Shown: positions 34,801 to 45,902 of the stretch, piece by piece | Position numbering within the stretch: position 1 is the first letter of the stretch | How the letters are laid out: each line of letters starts with the position of its first letter | Position numbers and translations under genes: made by a program | Notes under the pieces: model-generated | Databases searched by the model: none | Seen by the model: the letters and a program-made list of their open reading frames with translations, nothing else | What the model was told of the DNA's origin: nothing | Origin: Glaciozyma antarctica PI12 | Lineage: Eukaryota; Basidiomycota; Microbotryomycetes; Kriegeriales; Camptobasidiaceae | Assembly (NCBI GenBank): GCA_002917775.1 | Contig: KZ627161.1 | Span: 1,484,467 to 1,548,466 of the forward strand | Length of the DNA: 64,000 nt | Direction: 5' to 3'

Positions 34801-36080
34801 TCAACCTCCCGCCTCCTCCCGCAGTCGTTCCTCAACCTTCATCAGTCCCAGCTACCGCCCTAGATCCTCGTCCCCCGGCTACCTCCGCACCATGCCCTTC
34901 GTCGTCGGCGCCACCGCCCATCGCCACTCCCGCACCGCCGTCCTCGTCAGCCTCTACGACGCCTATCGAATCCTCGATGGCGTGCGCACCGTCGTTGATT
35001 GGCCCGTCGAAATCAACGAACGACGCTCGCTCGCTTCCAGCCAACGGGACGGCGGTGCTGAACGCGAGCGTGACGGCGGGGAAGATTTTGGACGCCGGAG
35101 GAGCAGGCGCGAAGAAGAAGCCCGGGGTATCGGCGACGAAGGAAGTCTGCGGCGTCGAGACTGGACCAGGATCCTCCAGCGCGTCGTCGACGTCGACGGC
35201 GAAGGCGCCGGCTCAGGCGGGAGCTTCCGCCGTTTCGAAGGATGCGACCGCCGTGCCGACGAAGAAGAGTCTTCCTGCGGCGGCTCGCTCGGGACCTTCA
35301 AAGGCGCTGTCGACGGTCTTGAAGGCGCCAGCTCCGACGGGATCTTTGAAGGTGACGTCGAAGGTCTCAAATGCGTCAGCTCAGGCGGGAGCAGCCTCTC
35401 GACCTCCATCCTCGAAAGACGTCGCGAAGAACGTCGCCAAGATCCCGCCCAAGGCAGTAGCGGCAGCTCCGAGCGTCGTCGCTGGCCCCTCGAACACGGC
35501 TCTCCTCTCGACATCCTCCCTCGCCCCCGTACCAGCTCCGCCGAAATTGTCGTCAACCCCGAAGCTTCCCCCTCCCCCAGTTGCTCCGCGAGCAACGCCA
35601 GTCCTCCTCGGTCCACCTCAGCAGCCCCCTCGTCCTCGTCCTCCCGGAGTCGCGATCGGCGTACACCAAGAACTCCCTCGCCCTCGCCCTGTCGGAATCG
35701 CGATCGGCATTCCTAAGGAACCTCCACGTCCTCGTCCTGCTGGGGTCCCGATCGGCGTTCCTCAGCAGCCTCCCACCCGTCGTCCCCTCCCGTCGTCAAC
35801 GCCAGCACCCGCGACCTCTGGAGCAGGAGCATCTAGGTCGATGAACCCACCGAAGGGGAAGGAGAAGGGTCCTGCGACGGCTGGACCTGGTCCTTCGAGC
35901 GCATCGACGAACTCCTCGGCTCCTGGTGCTGCAGTCGGGTTGGATGAGGCGGGGAGGTCGTTCTCGGCGGCGCCGGGGACGGAGGCGGAGAGGAGGAGGA
36001 CGGGAGGACCTGGTGGGGTCCCGCTTCGCTTCCAGAAGGCCAGCACGGTAGTTGCGCCTTTTGGCAGTCGGTCAAGGTAG
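31824..36080 (+). CDS. Very long low-complexity protein with a conserved-looking N-terminal segment
   Basis: I do not recognise the family. The start at 31824 gives MASAPHEAECSTTRQ, a Q-run, then an ordered-looking segment: LPKEWTLQELLRKKGFLQAM, GLPTAKKQIAWLPPCSPSDG, ADAHRVFKSYHDWCTSNGIC and SLPILGSAVVLYLTSLPI. Introns near 32229-32282, 32728-32780, 34075-34125 and 34183-34230 join four exons in frame. After that the chain is disordered for most of its length (serine, proline, alanine, threonine). A basic nuclear-localisation-like stretch (GKRRAVETEPESEAGEKGQK, then KRRKGVAV) and a helical segment (ERDERAFWKASARLKDALAR) stand out. Near the C-terminus three proline/arginine repeats occur. The end reads VVAPFGSRSR at 36080. 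A nuclear or chromatin role is only a guess from the basic motif. Confidence 0.75.
35620..35785 (+). repeat. Tandem ~57-bp repeat coding for PPRPRPxG(V/I)xIG(V/I) units
   Basis: Three imperfect coding repeats of about 19 residues: PPRPRPPGVAIGVHQE, LPRPRPVGIAIGIPKE and PPRPRPAGVPIGVPQQ. The proline/arginine half is like an SH3 or WW ligand and the hydrophobic IGV half alternates with it. They lie in the C-terminal quarter of the long disordered protein. Confidence 0.85.
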
Positions 36081-36126
36081 TTAATTGTTATTTTAGATGT
36101 GGCCTGATTTACTGCATTCGCAAACG

Positions 36127-38183
36127 CTACTGCTCCTTCCTCCGTCCCGAGATCAGCCACTCGTTCACTCGGATGAGTACGTTTCGCGAAGGGTTGAGGT
36201 CGGGGAACGCCTCGAGGAACCAGTTCGTGCGCGCTCGAATCAACTGCTTTGTTACTGTCGAAAAAGAGAAGTCAGCGACGCCCCAGAGAGGAAGCGAGGT
36301 GGCGAAGATCAACGCACTGGGCTGCGCTCGCTCCGTCGATTCACCTTGGAGCTTCGCATCGTCGTCAAAGTTGAGAACTGTAGGAGCGAGGATCAGGAAT
36401 GCTCTCACGGATCGGCGACAGTCACGCACCGAGAAGCATCACCACCGCCGCGATTCCCAAATCGTTCGCATCGCTCTGATCCTCGCACGGCGCCACCGAG
36501 ACCTGCACTTGCTCCCCTCGCCGAACAGCCGCACATGTAACAGCCACGGCGTTCTCGAGGGGTAAAGAGAAGAAGCCTGGGTAGCCCGCCTTGCCAGAGC
36601 GAGCGTAGAGGTGCAGCACGCGGTCGGACGTCTCGCTCGCCGCAGAAGGAATAGCTCCTTTCGCGGCGTGAATGACGAGGTGGACGATGCCAGTCGACGG
36701 CGTTGGGTATTCCTCAATTCGGGAGAGGAAGAGGACGCGTGTTTTGCGGACTTCCTTGGCGGTTGCGTTGAGGTGGAAGGAGGAGAGGGAGAGTGGGGAG
36801 GCGAGGATTGTGGCGATGACTTCGTCGATGGAGTCTCGTGAGGCTGCGAGGATGGCGTCCTCGTTCTCCCAGAATACTGAGGGAGTAAGTCCCTGGAATA
36901 GCTCGTCAGTTGGACCTCTGGAAAGCGTCGATTGCGATCTCACCTTGCTCCAAGCTTCGTGGCTGCGAAATCGAGGTCAGTTGGAGCTCTGCAATTCGAA
37001 AAAAGGTACGCACTCATCACCAGATCCCTGGACATAAGTAAACCCTCTCGCCCGCTCCATCCCATCCTCCGCCGTCGCCAGCTTGCTCGCACTGGCACAA
37101 ACGACTGCATAGAAGTCGCCAAACGAGCTCGCCGGACTCGTCGTAAGCGTCGACGAAGGCGAGACGAAGATCGGCCTCAGAGGCTTCCTCAACGCCTTCA
37201 GGCAACTCAAGTCGTACGACGATGCCTGCGCGCACAAATCCTTAGCAAGCTTCTGCCGAACGGAGCGAGAAAAGCTCACCAGCAACGCATCAGCCCATTC
37301 CTCAATCCTCACCTCAATCTGCGAATGCTCCGACCGCCCCACTGCACTCGGAGAAGTCCACATCGCTCCGTCCCGCGCCCAGCCAGCGGCGTCAACGGAG
37401 GAATTCTCTGGCGAGGGAGGGAGGAGACGCGTTCGAGCGAGGTTGAGGACCGCGCACCAGATCGGGATCGTCTTGGAGAGGGCGTCGGGGAATCGCTGCG
37501 TTTATGCTTGGAGTCAATTCGTGACTCGTGCTGGGGTGCAGGGGCGGGACGTACCTTTCCCCGACGAGTCGAATCGACGAGGACGATCCTGCGCAAATTA
37601 GCCCAAGCCCCGCGCGCGAGGAGAGGGATTGCCTACCCTTGCTTCTCCGTGATCAGCGGTACGAGCGCCAGGTTCGCGCGCCTCAGGTTGAAGTTGTGCA
37701 CCTGGATATGCCCGTCGGTCGACTTGAAATACGCGTGCGCTGCCGCTTCGTCGTCAGGGCGGACGTACCAGCCTCCTGCGCGCTGGTTCGCTGAGACGCC
37801 ATCAGAGAAAGTCTTTGGGATGGTAGAGGGGACGTACCGACTACGGGGAAGTCGGGGAAGGCTTTGTGGACCTCTCGTTGGATGAAGTCTGAATCTTCAG
37901 CGATGGAGTGCAGGCGGTTGAACCTGCGTCGAGAAGCGTGAGTCCCCGGGAGTGGCGGGTGGGGCGAGGAGAACGTACGAGTCTTTTAGCTCTGTACGGA
38001 TCAGGCTTCGTGAGGCTCGGAAGTCGTCGATAGCCTCTGGGAAGAGCAGTTTCGAGGTCGAAGCGAACCTGGAGCCAGCGGCGTGAGTGACGGGCGCGCG
38101 CGAGCAGAGGAGAAGGCGCACATTGAGCCTTCTTCCGCAGCACGATCGCAAGAGTAGAGGTATGGGCGAAGAGAGAGCCGCAT
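36127..38183 (-). CDS. RIT1: tRNA A64-2'-O-ribosylphosphate transferase (Rit1)
   Basis: Enzyme that ribosylates A64 of initiator tRNA-Met and so keeps it out of elongation. Family blocks in order: FRASRSLIRTELKDSFNRLH, SIAEDSDFIQREVHKAFPDF, NQRAGGWYVRPDDEAAAHAY, FKSTDGHIQVHNFNLRRANL, IVLVDSTRRGKRFPDALSKT and IPIWCAVLNLARTRLLPPSP. The C-terminal half has EEWADALL, LRKPLRPIFVSPSS, VIHAAKGAIPSAASETSDRV and finally TNWFLEAFPDLNPSRNVLIR. It ends SGRRKEQ at 36127. The start has two options: an ATG at 38183 that reads in frame through the first intron, or an ATG at 38123 whose last base is supplied by the next exon (AT/G split by the intron), giving MFASTSKLLFPEAIDDF. The gene is convergent with the disordered-protein gene, about 46 bp apart. 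Confidence 0.92.
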
Positions 38184-38353
38184 CGTTGAGCGGAAGCCGT
38201 TTTTTTGAGGGGTCATTTCGTTGGCGACAAGGATCCCTCTCTCCTCTCTTCGCCCAAAGGAAATCAAAGCAAACGCTGCGAGTATTGCAATACAAAGGAA
38301 AACGCCGAAAACGAAGCCTGCGATAGATGCTCATGACCCCCCTCCCCCCGTCG

Positions 38354-39654
38354 CTAGATCATCATCCTCTTCCTACCCCCATCCCCCTCGTCAAACCCCT
38401 GCTTTCCTCCAAATCCCTGCTGAGGGTACATGCCCATCTGCATCGCCATCATCGGGCTCATCCCCATTCCCGGGGGGAGCATTCCCCAGGGCATCATTCC
38501 TCCCTCTGGGAGCTGAGGGAACTGAGGGAGGGGAGCGGGCTGAGAGGAAGGCTGAGGCTGGTACGGGACTTGTGGCTTGTAACGAGGCTGGACAGGGACG
38601 TGAGGGGGACGGGGGTTGGGGTTGTGGCGAGGGGCGTCGGGGCGGACGTAGGCCGGCTCTGTGAGGGTGTCAGTAGGGAGGAGAGGAGGGAGAGAGAAAC
38701 ACGGACCTTTCGGGAGAGTCTTGAAGGGGCTCTGACCCGGGGCGGTGGTGGAGAGGGAGACTGTGATGCGCTTGTTTTGAAAGTCGCTGGCCGAGCCCGA
38801 GGTTAGTGGCGTTGAGGGAGGGAGAGATGAACGCACTTGTTCTCGAACCAATCCTTGGCGACTTCGGCGTACTCGAGTGTGGGGAACTCGACGTAGGCGA
38901 CACTGCGAGGTTACGCTATCAGCAGGACTTCATAATCCGAGGAGAGAGAGCAAGACGCACCCCTTCGACTTGCCGTTGACCTTGTGCTCCGAGAACGAGA
39001 TGTCCTTGAGCTCGATAGGCACTCCTATAATCATACACGCCACGCGAATATCCTCGTCCGACGTCCACTGTTCCCTCACGCGTCGGCTCCTCCCTCAGAC
39101 CCACAAGGAGACGACTCACCCAGTTCAGCTCGCCAAGGTACAGCGCTTTCGGTCCTCCTCCTCCTCCACCTCCATACGCGCCCTGCTGAATCCTGTTCCC
39201 ACTCGCGAAGGACTGCCCAGCAGCCTTCCACGCCTGTCCTCCGCCCCTTCCGACTGCGGAGCGCAGAGGGTTCGCAGGGAGGTTCGATTTCGCTTGAAGG
39301 GTCGTGGGCTGCGCGTTCCGTCAGGCGAGGTATCAGCTGGAGATAGAGGGATAGAGCGTACCTGGATGAACGAGGGGACAGCCTGAGTCTCGTCCGTCCT
39401 CGCCTGGGAGCTCGTCGCGTCCTTGTTGCCTTGAGCCGAGGTGGGAGCAGCAGTGGAAGAGGAAGCGGCGGGGAGAGGGTGGTCGTCTGAAGTGGTTCCG
39501 ACGAGGTCGCGGTACGTTTCGTAGTCCTGCGTCTGTAGGAGTGGCGAGGTCAGCTTCCCGAGATGAGAGTGAGTTAGGGGCGAGAGGGACGCACGGTAGA
39601 GAGAGTGCTGGAACTTTGGTCCATCGCTTCTTCTTCGTGAAGGTAGTCGTTCAT
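38354..39654 (-). CDS. RRM RNA-binding protein, CPSF6-like
   Basis: RNA-binding protein with one RRM and a proline/methionine/glycine-rich C-terminus, resembling CFIm68/CPSF6 of the pre-mRNA 3'-end cleavage factor. The start at 39654 gives [19 protein letters not shown] disordered region follows ([20 protein letters not shown], then [20 protein letters not shown]). The RRM reads [20 protein letters not shown] (RNP2 with the WWTSDED of CPSF6-type RRMs), [40 protein letters not shown] and [19 protein letters not shown]. The tail is rich in P, Q, M and G ([20 protein letters not shown]) and ends GGRKRMMI. An upstream intron (acceptor just before the ATG) and an open exon at about 39726-39790 suggest a spliced 5' leader or a longer N-terminus. 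The gene lies 170 bp upstream of RIT1 on the same strand. Confidence 0.82.
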
Positions 39655-40299
39655 CTGGTGGGGTGAAAGAGAAGGGTGGGAAGGAGAGTTGAGAGGGGAA
39701 CTGGGGAGGGTCGAGGAGGGAGATCACCTTGAACTTGTTGTCGTCGTGCAAAGGAACGAACGGTAGGAACTGATTGCACGCTTGCAAGCGGCCTGTGGGA
39801 AGCAAACGGGCGATGGTAAGTCTCTGTTCGAGGACGAGAGTCGAGGCTGAGGTCGAGTCGAGAGAGAGGGGCGAGGAGGGTTGTTGCTGTTAAACTTGTG
39901 CAAGGACAAGTGACTCGCCTGGGTCCAAAAGCTCGTTATGATCTGCTCAACCTGACTGCACCAAGTACTCTTCTGGCTCAAAGTCTGCACGACCGAAGAC
40001 GTTCCTAAACAACTCTGGTGGGAGAGACGACGCGCGCGTGGATGAAACTCACTCTCGGCCAGTCTCCGAGGTGTCTCTCCTCCTCGGCTCCGAGTCAGAG
40101 CAAGTAGCCGTCGCTGGGTTGCTCTCCGACACCCCGCCACAGCAACTCGTTGAGCAGGCGACAGCATCGAAGGAAGGACTGCTCTTATCTCATCGCTCTC
40201 ACCGCGCAACTCCAGACCTCTCTCTCTCTCGCCGCCGGGCCGTACCAGATCTAACCTACAGCAACTCGCTCCAACCTACACCAAGCCACGCCAGCTACG
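39655..40299. promoter_or_regulatory. Divergent region between the RRM gene and PEX1
   Basis: This 645-bp gap holds the 5' leader of the minus-strand RRM gene, including a probable leader intron ending CACCAG just before its ATG and an upstream exon near 39726-39790. It also holds the PEX1 promoter. No other gene is evident. Confidence 0.45.
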
Positions 40300-43200
40300 A
40301 TGGCACCCTCTACTCGTTCAGGCAGATCAGCTCAACTCCACCTCACCTCCCTTCGAACCTGCCTCGTCAACCTCCCTCTCTCCATCCACGGACCTCTCCT
40401 CGAGCGTTCAGTCGTCCGTCCCCTTCCTCCCTCCCCGGCTAGCCCCAGCTAATCCAACACTCACAGGCCCCACAATCCCTAGTGGTCGAGCTCTCCTTTC
40501 CCAACCCCTCGAACAAGAAGCTCCTCAACAAGGCGTACGTCGGGTGGACGGGCATGCCGTCCCAGGTCCAAGGCGTAGGGAATCAAGTGCGAGGCGGAGC
40601 AGCTCAGGTCGAGCGCGTCGAGATGGATCCTCAGTTCGCAGTCATGGTCGGAGGATTGGCCGAGGGAATGCCGGTGCGTCTTGGCGCGTGTTTGAGCTGG
40701 TATGCGGGAGGAAGCTGATGAGGCGCGCAGGTGTCTATTGAGCTACTGCGGGACCTTCCTACCGCTACGAGCGTGAGCGTTACGCCGCTCACGGCGGACG
40801 ACTGGGAGATCCTCGTGCGTCCACTTACCCCCCCCTCCTTGCGCTGCAGCTAACCCCGCTCTCCGGGGCACCAGGAAACCAACGCCGAGTTCGTCGAGAT
40901 GAATCTTCTGAACCAAGTACGCGCCGTGCGCGAAGGCATGGTCGTAGGCTGCTGGGTGAACGGCACCACCCTCGTTCGCTTCTCAGTCGGTTCGTCTCCT
41001 CTCTCCCTCCCTCTCTCCACGCTAACCCTCCCGAAACAGACGCCACCACCCCACCCGCCTCTCCCGCCCTCCTCCTCACTTCCAACACGGAACTCATCGT
41101 CGCGCCCAAAACTCGTCTCGCCCCCATTCCCTCTTCGAAATCGCACGACCTTTCCATCCCTTCGGATCCCGTACCGACCAATCCCGCCTGGGACCTGGAG
41201 CGACGCAAGCTCGTGCGACTCCTTCCGCGGGAATTGGAGGTCGGAGCGAAGGAGGAAGAAGGGGAGGAGAGCGTATGGGTCTCACCGGGGTTGTACAGGA
41301 GTATGAGAGCCGTGCTGCCTTCGTTGAGGTGCACGCTCGTTCATCATCTTAGGCCGGTGAATAAGGGGCTGGTGGAGGGGAAAGAAGGAGAAGGAGGTAA
41401 GGAAGGAGGAGGGGAGGAGGGTCGAGGTTAGGATCAAGGAGGCTAGAGGGGTTGCGAGTGGGCAGGTGTGGGTGGGCGAGAAGGTGCGGAGAGAGTTGGG
41501 GTTGGTGGCGAGTGGGGAAGGAGGGTACGAGCTGCTGAGGTACGTTTCCTGGTTGGGTCGATGGGAGGGAGCTGATGCAGGAATCGCAGGTTCGCAAGTC
41601 CCCTTTCCGCCGCAGCGAAGAAGCTCAAGCAGAAGGAGCAAGAGAAGGACCTCACTCCTCCCGTCTCACCGCCTCTGACGAACGGGTAAGTCCCATCCTC
41701 TCCACGCGCGCACCGCGTTAACCCGACTACGCAGAACTCGAGCACTCGTCAATGGCCGAACAGGTCCCAAGTCCTCCCCTGCTGGATCATCCTCGAAGGA
41801 GCTCGTACCTGTCGCTCAAACGTTCCCGGCACTCGCGGGAGTCCAGGACAAGCTCGACGAGATTCGCGCGCACGTTGTCAACTCGCTTGCGTCCAAATGC
41901 CTGGGGTCGGAGCGGATTGCTGGTGAGTGAGAGTGGTTCAAGTGCAGGATACATGCTAATTTAAGAGCTCGACTAGCGTCTGGGATTCTGGTGACTGGCG
42001 CGTCGGGAGCAGGGAAGACGGCGCTTGTCAAGCAGATTGCGCGCGAGCTCTCCCTTGACCCTCGAACTCTCACTCGTGCGTTCCTCTCCTTCCCTCCAAA
42101 GCGTTTTTCTGACCTCAGAGCGAAATAGACACGATCTACGTCGACTGCGCGAAGCATACGGACGAGCGATTGCCGCAGCTCAAGGGCAAGATGAAGGATT
42201 GGTTCGACGAGGCGTGCTGGCACGCACCTACGCTGCTCGTGCTCGACAACCTCGATCGCATGCTCGGAGCTGAAGTCGAGGTGCGTTCTTCTTATCATCC
42301 CCTCGTCGCGGACTGACGATCCTGGACCGACAGCACGCCGACTCGTTCGCAGCGCTCCAGCTCGCTCACACCTTCCTTGCGACCGCGATGCCGGCTCTCA
42401 CTTCCCGACCTGTCATCCTCCTCGCTACGGCACAATCTTCGGCGTCGCTGCATCCCCTCCTGAGCACGACTCACTTGCTCGGAGAGACGGTCTCCCTCCG
42501 GGGGCCGAACAAGGGTGGTCGACGAGATGTGCGTTCCTCCTCCTCGCGATTCCCCGAACTGACTAATGGCCGACGAACAGATCCTCAGCACGCTAGTCAA
42601 GACCAAGTCGACCACATCAAACCTCGTCGCCCCGACGCTCAACTACGCCACCATCGCCGCTCTCACCGACGGCTACCTCCCCGCCGACCTCCGCGACCTC
42701 GTCGACCGCGCGATCCACCAAGCCGCCATCCGCGCCTCCTCCTCTTCCTCCGTTCGTCCCTTCCTTCCCTCCTCCCACCCTCCACTGACGACAAGAATCG
42801 CAGGGCCTCGAACTCACTCTCGACGATTTCTCGACCGCCCAAACCGGCTTCGTACCCCTCTCGCTCCGCGACGTCAAGTTACAGAAATCTAGCGTCCAAT
42901 GGGCCGATATTGGAGGCTTGCACGAGACGCGGAGGGTGTTGCGCGAGACGCTCGAGTGGCCGACAAAGTACGGAGCGATCTTTGCTACTTGTCCCCTGAG
43001 GTTGAGGTCGGGGTTACTGCTGTATGGGTTCCCCGGGTGTGGGAAGACGCTGTTGGCGTCGGCGGTGGCGAAGGAGTGTGGGCTCAACTTTATTTCGGTC
43101 AAGGGGCCGGAGATTCTGAACAAGTATATTGGGGCGAGTGAGAAGAGTGTGAGTGCCTCTCTTTCTAAGGTTGGTGCCGAGGCTGATGAGGGTGTAGGTG

Positions 43201-44349
43201 CGGGATCTGTTTGAGCGGGCACAGGCTGCGAAGCCTTGTATCCTCTTCTTCGACGAGTTTGATTCGATCGCGCCGAAGCGGTGAGTGACTTCTCTTTGAC
43301 GAAGGTGGGAGCGAGGAGCTGATGGATATTTACGACGCAGTGGGCACGATTCGACGGGAGTGACGGATCGTGTCGTCAACCAGATGCTCACGCAAATGGA
43401 TGGAGCCGAGGGGCTTGATGGGGTTTACGTGCTCGCTGCTACGAGGTGCGTTCTTCCTACTGAGTCGTTGAGGAGCGATGAGCTGACGGTGAGCTTGCAG
43501 TCGACCTGACTTGATCGACCCTGCTCTCCTGCGTCCCGGACGTCTCGACAAGTCGCTCCTCTGCGACATGCCGAGCTACGAGGACCGACTCGAAGTTCGC
43601 GCTTCCCTCTCTCCCCTCTCGTACGCGTCCTGACGATTCTCCGCACAGATTATGCGAGCCTGCTCGCGCAAGATCGCTCTCAACCCCTCCATCGACCTCG
43701 CAACCTACGCCTCACGCACCGAAGGCTTCTCAGGCGCCGACCTCCAAGCCTTCATCTACAACGCCCACCTCGATGCGATCCACGCTGCGCTCTCTGCGTC
43801 AACCGGGAGCGAGGAGCGAGAGGGCAAGGAGGAGGAGAAGGATTTGGCGTACACGGCGTTTGGAGGGGCCGAGGCGGAGAAGATCTTGTCGAGGGCTGAG
43901 CAGGCGGTGGTGACGAAGCGGGTGCGTTTTTCTTTCGCTTCAATGGTGTGCGGGGGCTGATGGATTGGGAGTAGCTGGAGCTCATCATGAGTGCGCTTGA
44001 TGTGAGTCGGGGTGGCAAGGTGAGCAAGGCGACGGTGGCGACTCCTTCCTCGAGACCGGTAGTGAGTGTTCCTCGCTCGCTTTCCCCGCTCTCGCTGAAC
44101 TTTCTCGCAGACGCTTGTCGAGGAGTCGCATCTTGAGAAGTCTCTCACCTCGACTCGGCCGTCAGTTCCTGCGGAGGAGCTTGTTCGGCTGAGACAAATG
44201 TGGGCACTTCTCTTGTTGGAGCGGAATGGGATCCTGCTGACGGCGACTTTTCTCGCAGCTACTCGCAGTTCGTGTCGGGACGGAGTGCGAATGGACTTCC
44301 TTCGGGGGAAGCGAGTGATGAAGTCGGTGGGAGGTCGAGCCTCATGTAA
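40300..44349 (+). CDS. PEX1: Peroxisomal AAA+ ATPase Pex1
   Basis: Peroxin that forms the Pex1/Pex6 motor and extracts the import receptor Pex5 from the peroxisomal membrane. The start at 40300 gives [37 protein letters not shown], then [20 protein letters not shown] and [14 protein letters not shown], the Pex1 N-terminal domain. The degenerate D1 AAA domain has [20 protein letters not shown] (Walker A) and [12 protein letters not shown] (Walker B). The D2 domain has [40 protein letters not shown] (Walker A), [15 protein letters not shown] (Walker B), [20 protein letters not shown] (the second region of homology) and [22 protein letters not shown]-terminal extension ends [14 protein letters not shown] followed by TAA at 44349. 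The F-D-E-F in D2 Walker B and the [16 protein letters not shown] pore-loop region are Pex1-like. About 18 introns. Confidence 0.96.
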
Positions 44350-44441
44350 TCGCACTGCTTCTCTCGAACCACCTTTGCGGATACACTTTATCGATTACCC
44401 AACTGCTCGCATCTAACACCCTATTGTACACCGCACCCTCG

Positions 44442-45434
44442 CTACCAATAACTAGCCGACCGCTTATCGTCATCCGTTCCCTTCTCAATCCTCTCGTCCA
44501 GCCCATTGTGCAACGCGACGTTCGTCCCGAGCGCCGTAAACGCCTGCATCACGACCGCCGCCCAAATGATATCGTAAGCTCCTCCCGACTCGGCGTACCA
44601 ATTCGTCGTCCCGGGGACGACCAATCTCGCGAAGAAGGCTTGCTGGATCCAGAGGTTGAACTGGTTCTTCGCTGCGAGGAGGAGGAGTTTGTACCCCATC
44701 CCGATCGTGATGGTTAGGATCATAGCGGTGAAAGCTAGGATGCCCGAGGCTTGGTAGAATCGTCGGGCGTGGTCGCGGATGAAGGTGGTGAGAAAGGAGG
44801 GGAAGGGGAAGGAGGGGAAGTAGGCGAGGGTCCAGGCGGGGAGGAAGATGAGGAGGGAGAGAAATTGGACGATAAAGGCGGAGAGGAAGACGGCGGGGGT
44901 TTGGGACGAGGCGAAGGGGAGCTTGAGGATTGCGAAGCCGGGGACGCCAGGGGAGATGACGGAGAGGGAGGGGGTGAAGTCGACGTTGAGTGCTCGAGGT
45001 TGACAGATTCGAAGAGTTGTGTTGGGGGCGATGGCGCAGGCTCCTGTGCGGTGCGTCAGCGTGGAGTACGGAGCGAGGAGAGGAAGGAACGTACCGAGGA
45101 CGCCGTAGTCCATTCGCCCTGTTCCGTCCGTCTCGATGACTGAGAGGTAGGGAATCGATTGTTGGAACAACGCAGTCGTCAAAAGCCCGAATCCGACAAG
45201 CATAAACACCAGCGGAACCGTCGCCCACAGGACGTCCTCCGCCTTGGCCCAGTCCATCGTGAACCTTGCTCGGGAGCGGTACGGCCTCTGCTGCCGTTCT
45301 TGCTCGAGCTGCTCTTTGTGATCGAGGGTAGGTGCGCCAGCGCCGAAGGACGACTTGTGGGAGAGGGCGTCGGGGGAGGGGAGGTCGTCGAGAGGGATGC
45401 CGCGGATGGAGGAGAAGGGTGAGTCAGCTTGCAT
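44442..45434 (-). CDS. Multi-pass membrane protein of unknown function (four predicted helices)
   Basis: I do not recognise the family with confidence. The start at 45434 gives MQADSPFSSIRGIPLDDLPS and a cytosolic-looking polar N-terminus with QERQQRPYRSRARFTMDWAK. Helix 1 is VLWATVPLVFMLVGFGLLTTALF. One intron (acceptor CGCACAG before GAGCC) joins RMDYGVLG to ACAIAPNTTLRICQ. A loop with an NTT glycosylation-like site follows. Helices 2 to 4 are VFLSAFIVQFLSLLIFLPAW, AFTAMILTITIGMGYKLLLL and the stretch from YDIIWAAVVMQAFTALGTNV. It ends DDKRSASYW at 44442. The four-helix layout with a first extracellular loop recalls SUR7/PalI-type proteins, but the signature cysteines are not clear. It is convergent with PEX1 and divergent from the next membrane-protein gene. 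Confidence 0.72.
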   Translation of the reverse strand: MQADSPFSSIRGIPLDDLPSPDALSHKSSFGAGAPTLDHKEQLEQERQQRPYRSRARFTMDWAKAEDVLWATVPLVFMLVGFGLLTTALFQQSIPYLSVIETDGTGRMDYGVLGTFLPLLAPYSTLTHRTGACAIAPNTTLRICQPRALNVDFTPSLSVISPGVPGFAILKLPFASSQTPAVFLSAFIVQFLSLLIFLPAWTLAYFPSFPFPSFLTTFIRDHARRFYQASGILAFTAMILTITIGMGYKLLLLAAKNQFNLWIQQAFFARLVVPGTTNWYAESGGAYDIIWAAVVMQAFTALGTNVALHNGLDERIEKGTDDDKRSASYW

Positions 45435-45902
45435 GGCGGGCGGCGAGCGACGGCGACGGGGAGTTGAACAAGCAGGCGTGAAAGCAGGGGGGCAAGGGCA
45501 GCGGCAGCGCAAGCAGAATGGGTCGATTAGCGTCCCAAGGCAGAAGAACAAAGGGAGTGCGAAAACAAAGCAATCTGAGACATTCCGAGGACGTCCGTGG
45601 ACCGTGGGGGAAGAGTTTGACTTGAGGTTTGCTCTTCCTCGTTCAACAGCGTGGGCTCTCTTGTATCGAGGGGCGACTACGCGCCATCTGCTCTTCAGGC
45701 GGGGCGTTCGAGCAAGGCGCGGGGCTGCCAGGTGGGGACGGACGACCTCAGGCTGCTCCCTTTGTCCTCTCTTCTCCTGTTGGCTCTGCTTGGGTGATGA
45801 CGAAGGGACCTGCAGTGCCTCCCACCTCCTGACAGTGGTTCTTGCTGTCTTCTCCTCCCGCGCTCTCTCCCTCTCACGCTTCCACTCCCTCCATCGCTGG
45901 CG
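45435..45902. promoter_or_regulatory. Divergent region between two membrane-protein genes
   Basis: This 468-bp gap lies between divergent genes and is crossed by open frames on both strands with no family support. I see no RNA gene or repeat. Confidence 0.4.

Noticed and set aside
34892-35716. Long overlapping ORFs (274 aa plus strand, 217 aa minus strand) within the long disordered protein gene
   Set aside because: GC-rich, codon-biased sequence gives long open frames in all phases. Their composition (arginine/serine/glycine scrambles) has no family support, and the main frame joins its flanking exons.
40038-40442. 134-aa plus-strand ORF upstream of PEX1
   Set aside because: It overlaps the first PEX1 exon in another frame and has low-complexity serine/proline composition; the PEX1 frame has the conserved [11 protein letters not shown] block.
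43014-43391. Minus-strand ORF across the PEX1 D2 domain
   Set aside because: It is antisense to the Walker A/B region, and the opposite strand carries the conserved AAA motifs.
44751-45143. Glu/Gly-rich plus-strand ORF opposite the four-helix membrane protein
   Set aside because: It is the antisense of hydrophobic codons, which typically yields EGGE-type sequence.
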